The notes beneath the pieces are model-generated. The model saw only the letters and a program-made list of their open reading frames with translations. It had not been told where the DNA came from and did no database searches. Positions 1 to 9,250 of a stretch of DNA of 64,000 nucleotides are shown one piece after another. The stretch lies in contig CALUOO010000001.1 of NCBI GenBank assembly GCA_944322345.1, positions 62,001 through 126,000 of the forward strand, read 5' to 3'. The first letter of the stretch is position 1, and the number at the start of each line of letters is the position of its first letter. This DNA comes from an uncultured Bacteroides sp. (lineage in GTDB: Bacteria > Bacteroidota > Bacteroidia > Bacteroidales > Bacteroidaceae). A program made the translations under genes and the position numbers.

Positions 1-1793
1 CCATTGGCCGGAAGACATCACTGCCCGAGTTTGGAGGAAGCATCGGAGCCGGAAAGAACTGGAAACTGAGCAACGGAAACAAACTGGGACTGCTCGCCTC
101 ACTGGGTATCAGCAACGAGAACCAGATACTGAAAGACGCTTACGTCACCACCATGACAGCGCAAGGCACACATCTGGACGAATTTACCTACGACAAATAT
201 TCCAGTGCACTGAAACTGGCAGCACTTGCCAATCTGGGATACACCTTCCGAAAAGCAGACCGCATCAACTATACCTTCTTCTATGCACGCAACGCCATCG
301 ACGACTACATGAGCCGCGTGGGAACCGATGCGGAGAAGAACGACATCACCACCAGCAACAGCGTGTTTCACGCCTATTCGCTGCTGAACAACCAGCTGAT
401 GGGGCATCATGAACTGACCGACCGCTGGAACATGGACTGGAGTGCCTCCTACGGCATCACCCACAGCGACGAACCCGACCGCCGGCAGGTGGTATTCTTC
501 CGCGGGAGCGAAGGAGACGACCTGACACTGTTCAAGCTGAATCAGACTACCAACCGCTACTTCGGCAAACTGAAAGAGACAGAAGGAGCAGGAGACATCC
601 GCACAAGCTACAAATGGGGCGACAAGAACCTTGTGCGCATCGGCGGAACCTACAAGAACAAGAAGCGCGACTTCAACAGCCTCAACTTCTACTACGACCT
701 GAACAGCCTCAACCCCGATATCACGAACATCTACGATACTGACGGTTATCTGAACCAAGCAAACATAGCCAACGGCACAATCATCGCCAACATCGACGCA
801 CAGCCACGCTACAACTATTATGCGGGCAACGAAGTGGGGGCGGCCTTTGCCGAAATGGAGTATTACCCGGTAGAATCACTGCTCGTCAACTTCGGGTTGC
901 GCTACGAACACTCCAAACAATGGGTAAGATACTGGACTGACGGAGGACAGGAAAAGAAAACCGACCTGAACAAAGGCGACCTCTTCCCGGCACTCAATCT
1001 GAAGTATTCCTTCAACGACAGCCACAGCCTGCGTCTCTCCGTGTCGCGTACCATCACCCGACCGTCGTTTATCGAAATGGCACCGTTCCTTTATCAGGAA
1101 TCCTACGGAAGCTCATACATCCGAGGTAATGACGAACTGGAGAATGCCTATAACTACAACGTCGATCTGCGCTACGATTTCTTCCCGCAGAACAACAACG
1201 GCGACATGTTCTCCATCACCGGATACTTCAAGAAACTGCAATCGCCCATTGAGCAGACGCAGGAATCGTCGGGAGGAACCGTCGTACGCTCGTTCCGAAA
1301 TGCCGAAGACGGCATTGCTACCGGCGTGGAACTGGAATTCCGCAAAGAAATATTTCAAGGAGTACGCATCGGAGCCAACGGATCGTATATGTATACCAAC
1401 GTAGTGCTTCCCGAAGGCGGAGTCTATACCGAAGCCGAACGCGAATTGCAGGGAGCTTCACCCTTCCTGATCAATGCCGACCTGAGTTATACCCCGCGCT
1501 TCAGCGACGAAAGCGACATGACACTGGCACTGGTCTACAACGTACAGGGTCCACGTATCGAGACAGTCGGTATCTATGGGACAGGAGACGTGAAACAGCA
1601 GACACTGCATACACTGGATTTCGTGGCAAGCTACGCTATCAACAAGCATCTGGGCCTGAAGCTGCAAATGAAAGACCTGCTCAACAGTACCATCCGCTTC
1701 AAACAGGAGATTCCCGAAACCGGAGAAAATGTAGAAGTAGAATCATTCCAGCCGGGCACCAGCGCAGAGATAGGAGTGACATACAAGTTTTAA
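1..1793 (+). CDS. TonB-dependent receptor, C-terminal part (5' end outside window)
   Basis: The frame is open from base 3 to the stop at 1793, so this is the C-terminal ~596 residues of a protein that begins before the window; the internal ATG at 153 is not a true start. The sequence is a run of amphipathic strands with alternating aromatic residues and short turns rich in D, N and G, and it ends in GVTYKF. A terminal aromatic residue on the last strand is the usual outer-membrane barrel signature. By family knowledge such receptors import a ligand with energy from TonB-ExbBD; the plug domain and any carboxypeptidase-like N-terminal domain are missing here, so the substrate cannot be judged. 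A lipoprotein gene follows 141 bases downstream in the same direction and is probably its surface partner. Confidence is high for the barrel and lower for the receptor subclass. Confidence 0.85.
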   Translation, partial: IGRKTSLPEFGGSIGAGKNWKLSNGNKLGLLASLGISNENQILKDAYVTTMTAQGTHLDEFTYDKYSSALKLAALANLGYTFRKADRINYTFFYARNAIDDYMSRVGTDAEKNDITTSNSVFHAYSLLNNQLMGHHELTDRWNMDWSASYGITHSDEPDRRQVVFFRGSEGDDLTLFKLNQTTNRYFGKLKETEGAGDIRTSYKWGDKNLVRIGGTYKNKKRDFNSLNFYYDLNSLNPDITNIYDTDGYLNQANIANGTIIANIDAQPRYNYYAGNEVGAAFAEMEYYPVESLLVNFGLRYEHSKQWVRYWTDGGQEKKTDLNKGDLFPALNLKYSFNDSHSLRLSVSRTITRPSFIEMAPFLYQESYGSSYIRGNDELENAYNYNVDLRYDFFPQNNNGDMFSITGYFKKLQSPIEQTQESSGGTVVRSFRNAEDGIATGVELEFRKEIFQGVRIGANGSYMYTNVVLPEGGVYTEAERELQGASPFLINADLSYTPRFSDESDMTLALVYNVQGPRIETVGIYGTGDVKQQTLHTLDFVASYAINKHLGLKLQMKDLLNSTIRFKQEIPETGENVEVESFQPGTSAEIGVTYKF

Positions 1794-1934
1794 GTTGATG
1801 AGGAGACAAGAAAATAACACGGTATGCGCAATCCCCGTCCTCATCCGGGCAGGCGTTAAGCTTGCGAAGCCGAAGAAGCGGCAGAAAGCGCAAAAATAAA
1901 AAACAGATTACTAACCAATTTTATAAATATAATT

Positions 1935-3209
1935 ATGAAAAAGAATTATTTGAAACTGAATGTATGGTTAATGGCCTCCCTGATGGGAATATTCACGTTC
2001 ACAGCTTGTAGCAGCGACGATGATGGCAAAGAAGACGATGGAGATAAAAAAAATATTGTCATGGAGAACAACAGCACACTGCAAGGCTCTGTGAAGAACG
2101 GACAGACCGTAACACTGAAAGAGGGATATAACTTCGCACTGAACGGTGAATATAACGTAGAAGAAGGCGGTAAGCTGATTATCGAGCCGGGAGTAACCAT
2201 CAGTGCAAAAAGTGACGACGGAACCATCGACTTTATCCTTGTGGAACAAGGCGGTAAGATAGAGGCAGAAGGAACAGCCGATAAACCGATTGTTATGACA
2301 GCCGACAACAAAGAAGCCGGAGCATGGGGAGGTGTACACATCTGCGGTAAAGCTCCTATCAACATCGGTACAGTAGGTAAATCGGAAGTGGGTGATGCTC
2401 CTTATGGAGGTGTGCTTGCCGGTGACAATTCCGGAATATTGAGATACATCCGTGTGGAATATGCCGGATATAAATTTACTAGTGAAAAAGAGTGTAACGG
2501 ATTCACCTTCTATGCTGTAGGAAACGGTACGACTATCGATCACCTCGAGGCATATAAAGGAAGTGACGACGGCTATGAATGGTTCGGCGGAACAGTCAAT
2601 GCCAAATATCTGCTCTCTGTAAGCAACAGCGACGACTCTTTCGACTGGACTGAAGGGTGGTGCGGCAAAGGACAGTTCTTCGTTGCCTACCAGGAAGACC
2701 AAAGCACACTGGGATATGCATGCGACTGCCTGATCGAAGCCGACAACTACGACAAAAATATGGACGCCACTCCTACTTCTTGCCCGACTCTTGCCAACCT
2801 GACGCTGATAGGTGCTGATCAGGAAGAAGGTACACGTGGTGTACGTCTGCGTGCCGGAACACATGTAAAACTGTACAACACACTTGTAGACGGTAAATCA
2901 AAGAATCTGACTACAGAAACCGAACAAACAGAATCGTCACTCGTAGACGGCACATCTGTTCTGAACTATGTAGCTATTGCAGGAGATGTAAACTGTTCTG
3001 GCGACGGTGGCTATTCATCAGCACTGTTCACCGATGCAACCAACCACAACAGTATCAACAACACATTCAGTCTGACCAACAAAGTAGTAGGAACTGCAGG
3101 CGAAGGAGCAGCTATGAAAACGGTAGACAGCTGGTTTGACGATGCAGCCTACATCGGTGCCGTACAGAGTAGCGATGCATGGATCAACGAATCATGGGTA
3201 AAATTCTAA
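1935..3209 (+). CDS. Secreted lipoprotein with beta-helix-like repeats, partner of the TonB receptor
   Basis: The 424-residue protein starts with a lipoprotein signal peptide: a lysine-rich start, a hydrophobic stretch and the lipobox FTAC, followed by an acidic SSDDD tract that fits export to the cell surface in Bacteroides. From about residue 45 it has short repeating turns such as GGKLIIEPG, GGKIEAEGTADKPI and AWGGVHICG, the look of a right-handed parallel beta-helix. Proteins of this type often sit next to TonB-dependent receptors in Bacteroidetes. That association and the 141-base spacing suggest co-transcription with the receptor upstream. No catalytic motif is visible, and a ligand-binding role is an inference. 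An inverted repeat downstream ends the unit. Confidence 0.75.
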   Translation: MKKNYLKLNVWLMASLMGIFTFTACSSDDDGKEDDGDKKNIVMENNSTLQGSVKNGQTVTLKEGYNFALNGEYNVEEGGKLIIEPGVTISAKSDDGTIDFILVEQGGKIEAEGTADKPIVMTADNKEAGAWGGVHICGKAPINIGTVGKSEVGDAPYGGVLAGDNSGILRYIRVEYAGYKFTSEKECNGFTFYAVGNGTTIDHLEAYKGSDDGYEWFGGTVNAKYLLSVSNSDDSFDWTEGWCGKGQFFVAYQEDQSTLGYACDCLIEADNYDKNMDATPTSCPTLANLTLIGADQEEGTRGVRLRAGTHVKLYNTLVDGKSKNLTTETEQTESSLVDGTSVLNYVAIAGDVNCSGDGGYSSALFTDATNHNSINNTFSLTNKVVGTAGEGAAMKTVDSWFDDAAYIGAVQSSDAWINESWVKF

Positions 3210-3248
3210 TTTCTCATAAACAACACACATACTGAAATTGAAAACGAG

Positions 3249-3282
3249 AAGGCTGTGCCGGAATTAACATCGGTACAGCCTT
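3249..3282. terminator. Bidirectional Rho-independent terminator
   Basis: A 12-bp stem (AAGGCTGTGCCG with CGGTACAGCCTT, one G-U pair) encloses a 10-base loop between the converging lipoprotein gene and the PNPOx-like gene. The T-rich tract after it is short, so strength is uncertain. Confidence 0.75.
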
Positions 3283-3291
3283 CATTCATTT

Positions 3292-3807
3292 CTATATCAT
3301 CCTTCCATATTTCATTTCTTCTCCATTTTTGTCATATTGTTTGCGTTTCCCTGTTGGAGGAGAAGTCAGTGTGATACGGACAACAGCAGTGCGATGAAGA
3401 CTACGATTAATTGCATCGTCAAAAGCATCCATATGCTTAGGCAGAAAACGCTCGGATATCGCACGAAGTGCCAGAATTTTCTCGTCCGCATCAGTCACCA
3501 GTTCTGCTTTACCAAAAGCTATGGCAGAACGGTATTGAAGAGTGAACGAACCGTCTTTTGGCCCCACTGTAGGAGTGCACTTTGTGACAGCAGAAAGGCA
3601 CACTTCGGGATGAGCAGCAATCGCATCAAGTTTCTCTCCCTCTGGTGCACAATGAAAATACCAAGTGCTTTCATTAACACTGGCTAATGAAAGAGGCACA
3701 CCGTATGCCATCCCGTCTGCACGGGTGAAACTGACTGTTATGTACGGAGCTTTACGCATTATTTCTAAAGCCCAGTCGCTGTTCATTTCTCTACTGCTCT
3801 TTCTCAT
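3292..3807 (-). CDS. Pyridoxamine 5'-phosphate oxidase family (Nim-like) flavin-binding protein
   Basis: The start is placed at the ATG at 3805-3807 (MRKSSREMNSD); a longer frame adds 14 residues without family character. The 171-residue product resembles the small split-barrel FMN-binding proteins of the PNPOx/NimA group: a motif reading APYITVSFTRADGMAYGVPLS near the N terminus, then WYFHCAPEGEKLDAI and HPEVCLSAV, the typical strand-helix layout of the flavin site. Family members reduce small molecules, and some confer nitroimidazole resistance; resistance should not be assumed here. It lies 48 bases after the GH71/99-like gene on the same strand and may be the last gene of that run. Confidence 0.8.
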   Translation of the reverse strand: MRKSSREMNSDWALEIMRKAPYITVSFTRADGMAYGVPLSLASVNESTWYFHCAPEGEKLDAIAAHPEVCLSAVTKCTPTVGPKDGSFTLQYRSAIAFGKAELVTDADEKILALRAISERFLPKHMDAFDDAINRSLHRTAVVRITLTSPPTGKRKQYDKNGEEMKYGRMI

Positions 3808-3855
3808 AAGATTTAACGTCTGTATTTTTAGAATATTAAAAAACAACAAGCCTAC

Positions 3856-5814
3856 TTACTTGGCAAATTTGCATCTATAATTAAAACGGCGGTTCGGCGC
3901 AGCATCTCCCTCGATGAAAGCAATGGGATCGGTCAGCTCTGCTGCGGGATTGTCTGCCCACTTAAAATCGAATATGAAAGTATCTGACTTCAGCCCTAAC
4001 AGACGACGGTCGATAGTAAGTTCCATCCGGTTGCCATCAACACGGTATGGCAATTGTTCTACCTCGATCCATGCACCCGAATGTTTGTCATATTTCATAA
4101 GCGTAGTGGTATGATCGTCTTCCACTCTGCGGTTGACTACAAAATCGTATCCGAACCATCCCGTATCACTATCATTGTCGGCATCGATAAAAAGCATCAT
4201 CCAGTTAGAATCGGTGTAAGGAGTCAGCGGATCTGCCGTCTCAACATAGAAACCAATCTTCCGCTTGTCTACCGCCACTTTTGTGCGAATAATATCATTG
4301 CGTCCCGAACGGTTGACATAGTGATTTCCCCCGTATCCGGGATAATCGCGATGAGTAATGTCGCCCCGTGTATCTCGGTATTCGATGGCAACCTGCTCCC
4401 AATCGTCAAATTTCCCATCAATACGCACACGGTGATATTCCTTATGTTCAGGCAACGGACGTACACCTTTATAGCGACGGATATTCTGCGCCATCTGCAT
4501 ATAGTAATTGTCTGTATATCCACCTTTCATAGGCTGTATGGTACGGTTGAATTCGGCATTATACTGGTCTACGAAGTAGAAATTACTCTCGCGTCCAAGA
4601 AATGTAGTAGGTCCCGGCAAATCTGTACCAGGAGCTTTTCCTGCAACATATTTCCCGGCTGTCCACTCGTTCCAGTCGTTCAAATAAAGGAATTGCGGAT
4701 CGTTGGCCAACGCTTCGTTCCACCGTTCCTGAAAATAGATGCCGTAAGCAGTAGGATTGTCCACTGTATCTTTCAACCACGGTACATAGGCAGAACTGGG
4801 CATGTCGTATTCATTAAGTGCAGGTTCCTGTGTTTTCCGGCTCCACGACTTTCCTATAATAGAAATAGGATGTTGTGCAGGAGTGACAGCCATCTGCTCC
4901 ACCACTCCATTATGTGTAGAAGCAAGTGCTGAAGGGGGCAAATTACGTACCCGTTCATCACCCAAGTCATAGCCGAAACTCCAGTGGTCTTCGGTCCCCA
5001 CAAAGCGTTTCCCTGCCCATTCATAATATCCCCACCACATGGTCCGAAGTGTAAAGAACTCTTTTATTTCCGGTGAATAATCTGCTGTCACCTGATTGGT
5101 TCCATTCGCATCCTGCGCCGGATTATCGTTGTAGAGCAACAAGGGTTTTCCGTCCCAATAGAACCATAAGTCTTTATACTTTGACTGCTTGTAAATACGG
5201 TCGTAAAGGTCTTGCACAACTGTAATTACAGCTCCGTTGAACACCCAAAAGCAAAATTTAGGAACCAGGTTGCCTTCTGCCTTCATCTGCTGCATGGTGG
5301 TGAATAGCGTTTCCCATTCATCCCAATATCGGACTGCATTTGTCACATCCATCACCAATACGTCTACCCCGGCATCTGCAAGCATCGACATATCTTTCCG
5401 GATAACATATTCGTCACGGCTCAGGAAATAGCCCAGTTCTGGTTCTCCCCAATGATAAGACGGTTCAGTCCACAAAGGATTGTTACCGTCCATACGAGCT
5501 CCCGGATCTTTCTCCAGCACCTTTGTGACATCACCTTTATAAGGAGCAGATACACTTTTTGCCAAACCGTCGGAATGCCACGTAATATAGAAAATCCCAA
5601 CAATCCTCCTTTTATCATTTTTTACTCCTCCAACCTCTTCATAACCAGGCATAGTACGCCCCAATGCATCTGTCGCGACCCATGTATCGGCATAAATATC
5701 CCACTCCTGATTCTTCTCCGATGTTGCAGGAGAGCAACTCCTTTCTTGTCCCCACAGGAACATCCCACACCCTAATGTACACAATAAGGATAATACTCTG
5801 TTTTTCATGTTCAT
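3856..5814 (-). CDS. Secreted GH71/GH99-like protein with C-terminal CBM9-like domain
   Basis: The 652-residue protein opens with a signal peptide (MKNRVLSLLCTLGCGMFLWG; an in-frame ATG lies two codons earlier) and a Cys at residue 26-27 that could allow lipidation. The region around 65-410 has features of the GH71/GH99-type barrel: FYITWH, a DAGVDVLVMDVTN segment and YLNDWNEWTAGKY, the WNEW motif seen in that group. From about residue 465 the sequence RIDGKFDDWEQV through the C terminus resembles a CBM9-like sugar-binding sandwich. The likely role is exo- or periplasmic glycan processing; the substrate is unknown. It starts 21 bases after the MscS gene, so it may be read from the AAA-ATPase promoter. 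No SusC/SusD pair is next to it. Confidence 0.7.
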   Translation of the reverse strand: MNMKNRVLSLLCTLGCGMFLWGQERSCSPATSEKNQEWDIYADTWVATDALGRTMPGYEEVGGVKNDKRRIVGIFYITWHSDGLAKSVSAPYKGDVTKVLEKDPGARMDGNNPLWTEPSYHWGEPELGYFLSRDEYVIRKDMSMLADAGVDVLVMDVTNAVRYWDEWETLFTTMQQMKAEGNLVPKFCFWVFNGAVITVVQDLYDRIYKQSKYKDLWFYWDGKPLLLYNDNPAQDANGTNQVTADYSPEIKEFFTLRTMWWGYYEWAGKRFVGTEDHWSFGYDLGDERVRNLPPSALASTHNGVVEQMAVTPAQHPISIIGKSWSRKTQEPALNEYDMPSSAYVPWLKDTVDNPTAYGIYFQERWNEALANDPQFLYLNDWNEWTAGKYVAGKAPGTDLPGPTTFLGRESNFYFVDQYNAEFNRTIQPMKGGYTDNYYMQMAQNIRRYKGVRPLPEHKEYHRVRIDGKFDDWEQVAIEYRDTRGDITHRDYPGYGGNHYVNRSGRNDIIRTKVAVDKRKIGFYVETADPLTPYTDSNWMMLFIDADNDSDTGWFGYDFVVNRRVEDDHTTTLMKYDKHSGAWIEVEQLPYRVDGNRMELTIDRRLLGLKSDTFIFDFKWADNPAAELTDPIAFIEGDAAPNRRFNYRCKFAK

Positions 5815-5835
5815 GTTTGTTTTGCTTGTTTTTAA

Positions 5836-7176
5836 TTATCTATTGAGAAATGAATTTAGGCTTCGCACATCTTCGCCCGAGGGGCTTTGGAACACTCTTA
5901 AGCCAAACTCTGGTATCACCGCCAGCACATGATCGAACACATCAGCCTGTACTCCTTCGTAGGGAACCCAGTCTTTAATCGAAGAAAAGAAATAAATCTC
6001 CAAAGGAATTCCCTTCTCTGTGGGTTGAAGCTGGCGAACCATATACATCAGCTCTTTATTGACTACCGGCAAACTCTTCAGATAGTTGGTCAAATAAGCC
6101 CGGAATACCCCTAAATTGGTTTGCCGCAGTCCGTTTACCAATACCGAATCATCGATACCATTAGCTGAATTATATTCTTCCACTTTACGCTCCGTTTCAT
6201 CAATATATTCCTTCAACAGACTAATCTTGCGGTACTTATCAAGCATCTCACGAGTACAGAAGCATACAGAAGTCATATCGATATTGATGGAGCGTTTCAC
6301 CCGCCGTCCGCCTGATTCCCGCATTCCCTGCCAGTTCTGGAACGAATCACTAACCAGCAAATAAGGAGGAATAGTCGTGATAGTATTGTCCCAATTACGC
6401 ACTTTTACAGTATTCAATGTGACTTCTGTTACGATTCCATTAGCATCATATTTTGGCATAGTAATCCAGTCGCCGACCTTCAGCATATGATTGGCTGTCA
6501 GCTGAATGCCAGATACAAGACCCATAATGCTATCTTTAAACACCAGCATCAGGATAGCAGCAGAAGCTCCTAATCCTGTCAATAAAGCCATGGGACTCTT
6601 ATTAATCAGAATACCCACTATAATAATGGCACCTATAAAAAAGATACTCACTTGTGCAGTCTGTAGCAACCCTTTCAACGGTTTGTCTCTATACTGTTCC
6701 TTCTCGCTATACACATGGTAAACAGCTCCCAAGAATACACAAATAAACCGTAAAAAGACAATTATAATATAGATCAGACAAAGACGGCGCAAAGCATCCA
6801 GCCAAATAGAATCTGTATGCTCAGGGAAAGCAATAGGCACAGCCAGATAGATCAGGATAGGAGCAACCATCCGACTTACGTGTACCATCACTTTATGATC
6901 AAAAACAATATCGTCCCATGTTGCTTTAGTTTGCTTCACCAGTTTAGCCACAGCACGAAGAATAATATGGCGGCATACCACATTTGCCAATAATGCTACA
7001 CCTATAATCAGTAATAGCACTACCCAGTTATCCAATTTATTAGCCCAGACAGAATCTGCACCAATAGACAGCAAGCCATTGTTAACTTCTTCCATCACTG
7101 CATCTCCAATCTCGGCTACTCCAGTTTCCGGCAGTATGATAGCCGCTGTATCTGCAACTTCATTCATCATCTTCAT
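5836..7176 (-). CDS. MscS-family mechanosensitive channel (YbdG-like size)
   Basis: The 446-residue protein has hydrophobic segments near residues 49-68, 105-125, 135-155 and 175-215, followed by the MscS pore helix and beta domain: GLGASAAILMLVFKDSIMGLVSGIQLTANHMLKVGDWI, then a GIVTEVTLNTVKVRNWDNT stretch. That order and the extended N-terminal helices match the MscM/YbdG branch, inner-membrane channels that open on osmotic downshift. The ATG overlaps the stop of the DUF4435 gene (ATGA), so the two are translationally coupled. A channel tied to an ATPase/TOPRIM-like pair is unusual and is discussed in the findings. Confidence 0.9.
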   Translation of the reverse strand: MKMMNEVADTAAIILPETGVAEIGDAVMEEVNNGLLSIGADSVWANKLDNWVVLLLIIGVALLANVVCRHIILRAVAKLVKQTKATWDDIVFDHKVMVHVSRMVAPILIYLAVPIAFPEHTDSIWLDALRRLCLIYIIIVFLRFICVFLGAVYHVYSEKEQYRDKPLKGLLQTAQVSIFFIGAIIIVGILINKSPMALLTGLGASAAILMLVFKDSIMGLVSGIQLTANHMLKVGDWITMPKYDANGIVTEVTLNTVKVRNWDNTITTIPPYLLVSDSFQNWQGMRESGGRRVKRSINIDMTSVCFCTREMLDKYRKISLLKEYIDETERKVEEYNSANGIDDSVLVNGLRQTNLGVFRAYLTNYLKSLPVVNKELMYMVRQLQPTEKGIPLEIYFFSSIKDWVPYEGVQADVFDHVLAVIPEFGLRVFQSPSGEDVRSLNSFLNR

Positions 7177-8198
7177 TCTTTTAATAAATATCTTTTAATG
7201 TCTCTACGCAACCACTCATAATGATAGAGTTTCTTGTAAGCGACATTCTTTTTCAGCATAATCTCTACACTTATCTGGCTATTCTGATAACAGGTCAACT
7301 CATTCCTGAACTGCTTGTTATGTTCTGCCAACCGTTTGATTTCTTGTTCCCTCTCGCGCCGAAGCACTGTGCAGACAGGAGTCAAAATTTTCATCACAAC
7401 ATTATCCATCACATGATGACCTTGCATATACAGATAAGTAGTTGCCGGTTTTAATCCCAGTTTTTCCATCTCCACACTCATTTTTTCTATCTGTCCTATA
7501 TATTGAGGAAAACGTTTTTTCAAATCGTCAAGCTTCCGATTAACACTACGCTGCAGTGCTTTCAGACTCTGCTCAGGATGCCTGAGACTGATATCCTTCA
7601 ATCCCGTACAAATATGAAAATCATACATAGGAAACGTATGGGTATCATGCCGGCGGTAAAACCATATATTCCACAAGAACAATGGGTATACAATCTCGGA
7701 ATATCTTTTCAGATAAGCTTCAAAATCAAAAATAAAACGGTCATTTAAGGTAGCCTGTACACATACCTCATGCAAACTTTCGGCAAAGCAATGATAGTTT
7801 TCAATAGCATACGTATAAGTCTGAAAAATATACTCACTACGATTGATTTTCCTAGATGTAGGAGTTGCCCCCTGTAGCAGGAAATCATAATCGCTGTCTA
7901 CACATGCAATCAGGCTTTTGCCTAATTCTTCCGTATTCAAAGTATTCATCAGGACCATCTTCTTTCCCTTAGCCAACGATGTGGCCGAAGGAAGCATTAC
8001 CTGAAAGTAATGTCTGTCATCTTCAAATTCTTCCAGAAGCGTGCGCCAAAAAGCAATGTCATCATAACTTTCTACATAAGCAATAATCCGACGTCTTGCT
8101 TTTTTTGAGTAGAGTTGATTAGCTGCAGTGAAATATGAAGAAGTCAAAGAATCCAGCAATCGTGCAGGTTTTCTACCTCCATTATCATGGCCATCCAT
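7173..8198 (-). CDS. DUF4435 (TOPRIM/OLD-like, AriB-like) protein
   Basis: The 341-residue product has the acidic layout of a TOPRIM-type nuclease fold: YVESYDD with E43 after a predicted beta strand, and CVDSDYDF with D101, D103 and D105 after another. This, with the WRTLLEEFED helix between, is the pattern of DUF4435 proteins. AriB, the effector of the PARIS anti-phage system, belongs to DUF4435 and works with an AAA ATPase encoded beside it; that is established knowledge, and its extension to this gene is inference. The start lies one base after the stop of the AAA gene and the end overlaps the MscS start, so all three are coupled. No export signal is seen; the protein should be cytoplasmic. 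Confidence 0.75.
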   Translation of the reverse strand: MDGHDNGGRKPARLLDSLTSSYFTAANQLYSKKARRRIIAYVESYDDIAFWRTLLEEFEDDRHYFQVMLPSATSLAKGKKMVLMNTLNTEELGKSLIACVDSDYDFLLQGATPTSRKINRSEYIFQTYTYAIENYHCFAESLHEVCVQATLNDRFIFDFEAYLKRYSEIVYPLFLWNIWFYRRHDTHTFPMYDFHICTGLKDISLRHPEQSLKALQRSVNRKLDDLKKRFPQYIGQIEKMSVEMEKLGLKPATTYLYMQGHHVMDNVVMKILTPVCTVLRREREQEIKRLAEHNKQFRNELTCYQNSQISVEIMLKKNVAYKKLYHYEWLRRDIKRYLLKE

Positions 8199-8199
8199 A

Positions 8200-9033
8200 T
8201 CACTTTCCTTTTACCGATTCCGATATATCACTTACTTCTGTCACAGCATCCAGCCATCCTTCCATAATAACTGCAGGAGAATGTGTTGTTAGAATAATCT
8301 GCACATTAGGATTAAGTTCTCTGATCATAGCAATCAGTTTCTGTTGCCACTCAATATGCAGAGATGCCTCAGGTTCATCCATAAAAAGTACACAATGCCG
8401 ATTATTTTGCACAAGAACAGTCAGCAATATCACCAGCATCTGCTTCTCTCCAGAGGATAGTTTATAAGGCAGCAATAATTCCCCATCTTGATAAAAAGCA
8501 ATGTCGTTTCTTTTACGATCTATCTTTTTACGAGTGTAGCTGAACAATTCATCAATCATATCTTGGAAACGCCGTTTTGTAACAGGCAAAGCTGCTGCTT
8601 TCAGACGCTGTTCTTCATCATCGCTCGAGAGAAGTTCTATCATTTCATTCCCTATGTTTACCTGATAGTCCAAATAACGTCGCTGCAACAAATAAAGCTG
8701 CCAGTCCAGTTCCGATTTCACATTCTTGTCAGCCATTCGTGCTGTAAAATCGCCCATAATCAAAGGACGGTCATAACTGCGAATGACATCGTATGGAATA
8801 TAAGTCGCCTGAGGATTATCAAAAAAAAGATGAACCCCATTCTTTTCATCACTTTTCATTTCGCCGGAAAGCTGATCCAGATAGTCCACAGAACGGTTAA
8901 GGATAGTTGTCTTGCCAACTCCATTAATTCCAGAAAGAATATTCACATCCGGACGCAAATCCCACGCAATGTTGAAACGTTCCCAAAGGCCGCGTATCTC
9001 AATACGGCGGATATAATTAGCCTGCTGTTCCAT
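8200..9033 (-). CDS. Compact AAA ATPase (ABC/OLD-like, AriA-like)
   Basis: The 277-residue protein carries a Walker A GINGVGKTT (35-43), an ABC-type signature LSSGEKQ (192-198), a Walker B VLFMDEPE (215-222) and an H-loop TTHSP (249-253). The spacing, with only ~150 residues between Walker A and signature, marks it as a short SMC/RecF/OLD-like ATPase with little coiled coil. It begins the coupled run AAA-DUF4435-MscS. The pairing with DUF4435 is the gene arrangement of PARIS (AriA-AriB), although AriA proteins are usually longer, so a housekeeping relative is possible. A -7 box on the minus strand at 9179-9186 can drive it. Confidence 0.8.
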   Translation of the reverse strand: MEQQANYIRRIEIRGLWERFNIAWDLRPDVNILSGINGVGKTTILNRSVDYLDQLSGEMKSDEKNGVHLFFDNPQATYIPYDVIRSYDRPLIMGDFTARMADKNVKSELDWQLYLLQRRYLDYQVNIGNEMIELLSSDDEEQRLKAAALPVTKRRFQDMIDELFSYTRKKIDRKRNDIAFYQDGELLLPYKLSSGEKQMLVILLTVLVQNNRHCVLFMDEPEASLHIEWQQKLIAMIRELNPNVQIILTTHSPAVIMEGWLDAVTEVSDISESVKGK

Positions 9034-9178
9034 AATATGCTGATTTTGTTTCTAAGACTGTATTCACTTAGTTTTTAACATTAACTTCCATAAGCATTAA
9101 GAGAATATAAAGCACTGCTAATCTTGCATTTAAAATTTGCAGAATCTATAAACCAATAAAACTCAATACTTAACAGAG

Positions 9179-9217
9179 CAAATATAAATAAATCAACTGA
9201 CAAAATCCTTATCTTTG
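9179..9217. promoter_or_regulatory. Divergent Bacteroides promoters for the AAA operon (-) and EamA gene (+)
   Basis: The minus strand has TATATTTG at 9186-9179, giving a leader of about 140 bases to the AAA start. The plus strand has TATCTTTG at 9210-9217. A TTG inside this plus box could be mistaken for a start codon, which is why the EamA start is set at 9251. No clear -33 TTTG is present for either. Confidence 0.55.
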
Positions 9218-9250
9218 TCGCCGTTTTCAAAAAAGGTAACAATTAATAAA

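Noticed and set aside
4054-4932. 292-codon plus-strand frame
   Set aside because: It is antisense to the GH71/99-like gene, with no domain and no promoter.
9215-9250. TTG start for the EamA gene
   Set aside because: The codon lies within the -7 promoter box TATCTTTG, so it cannot be translated from that promoter.
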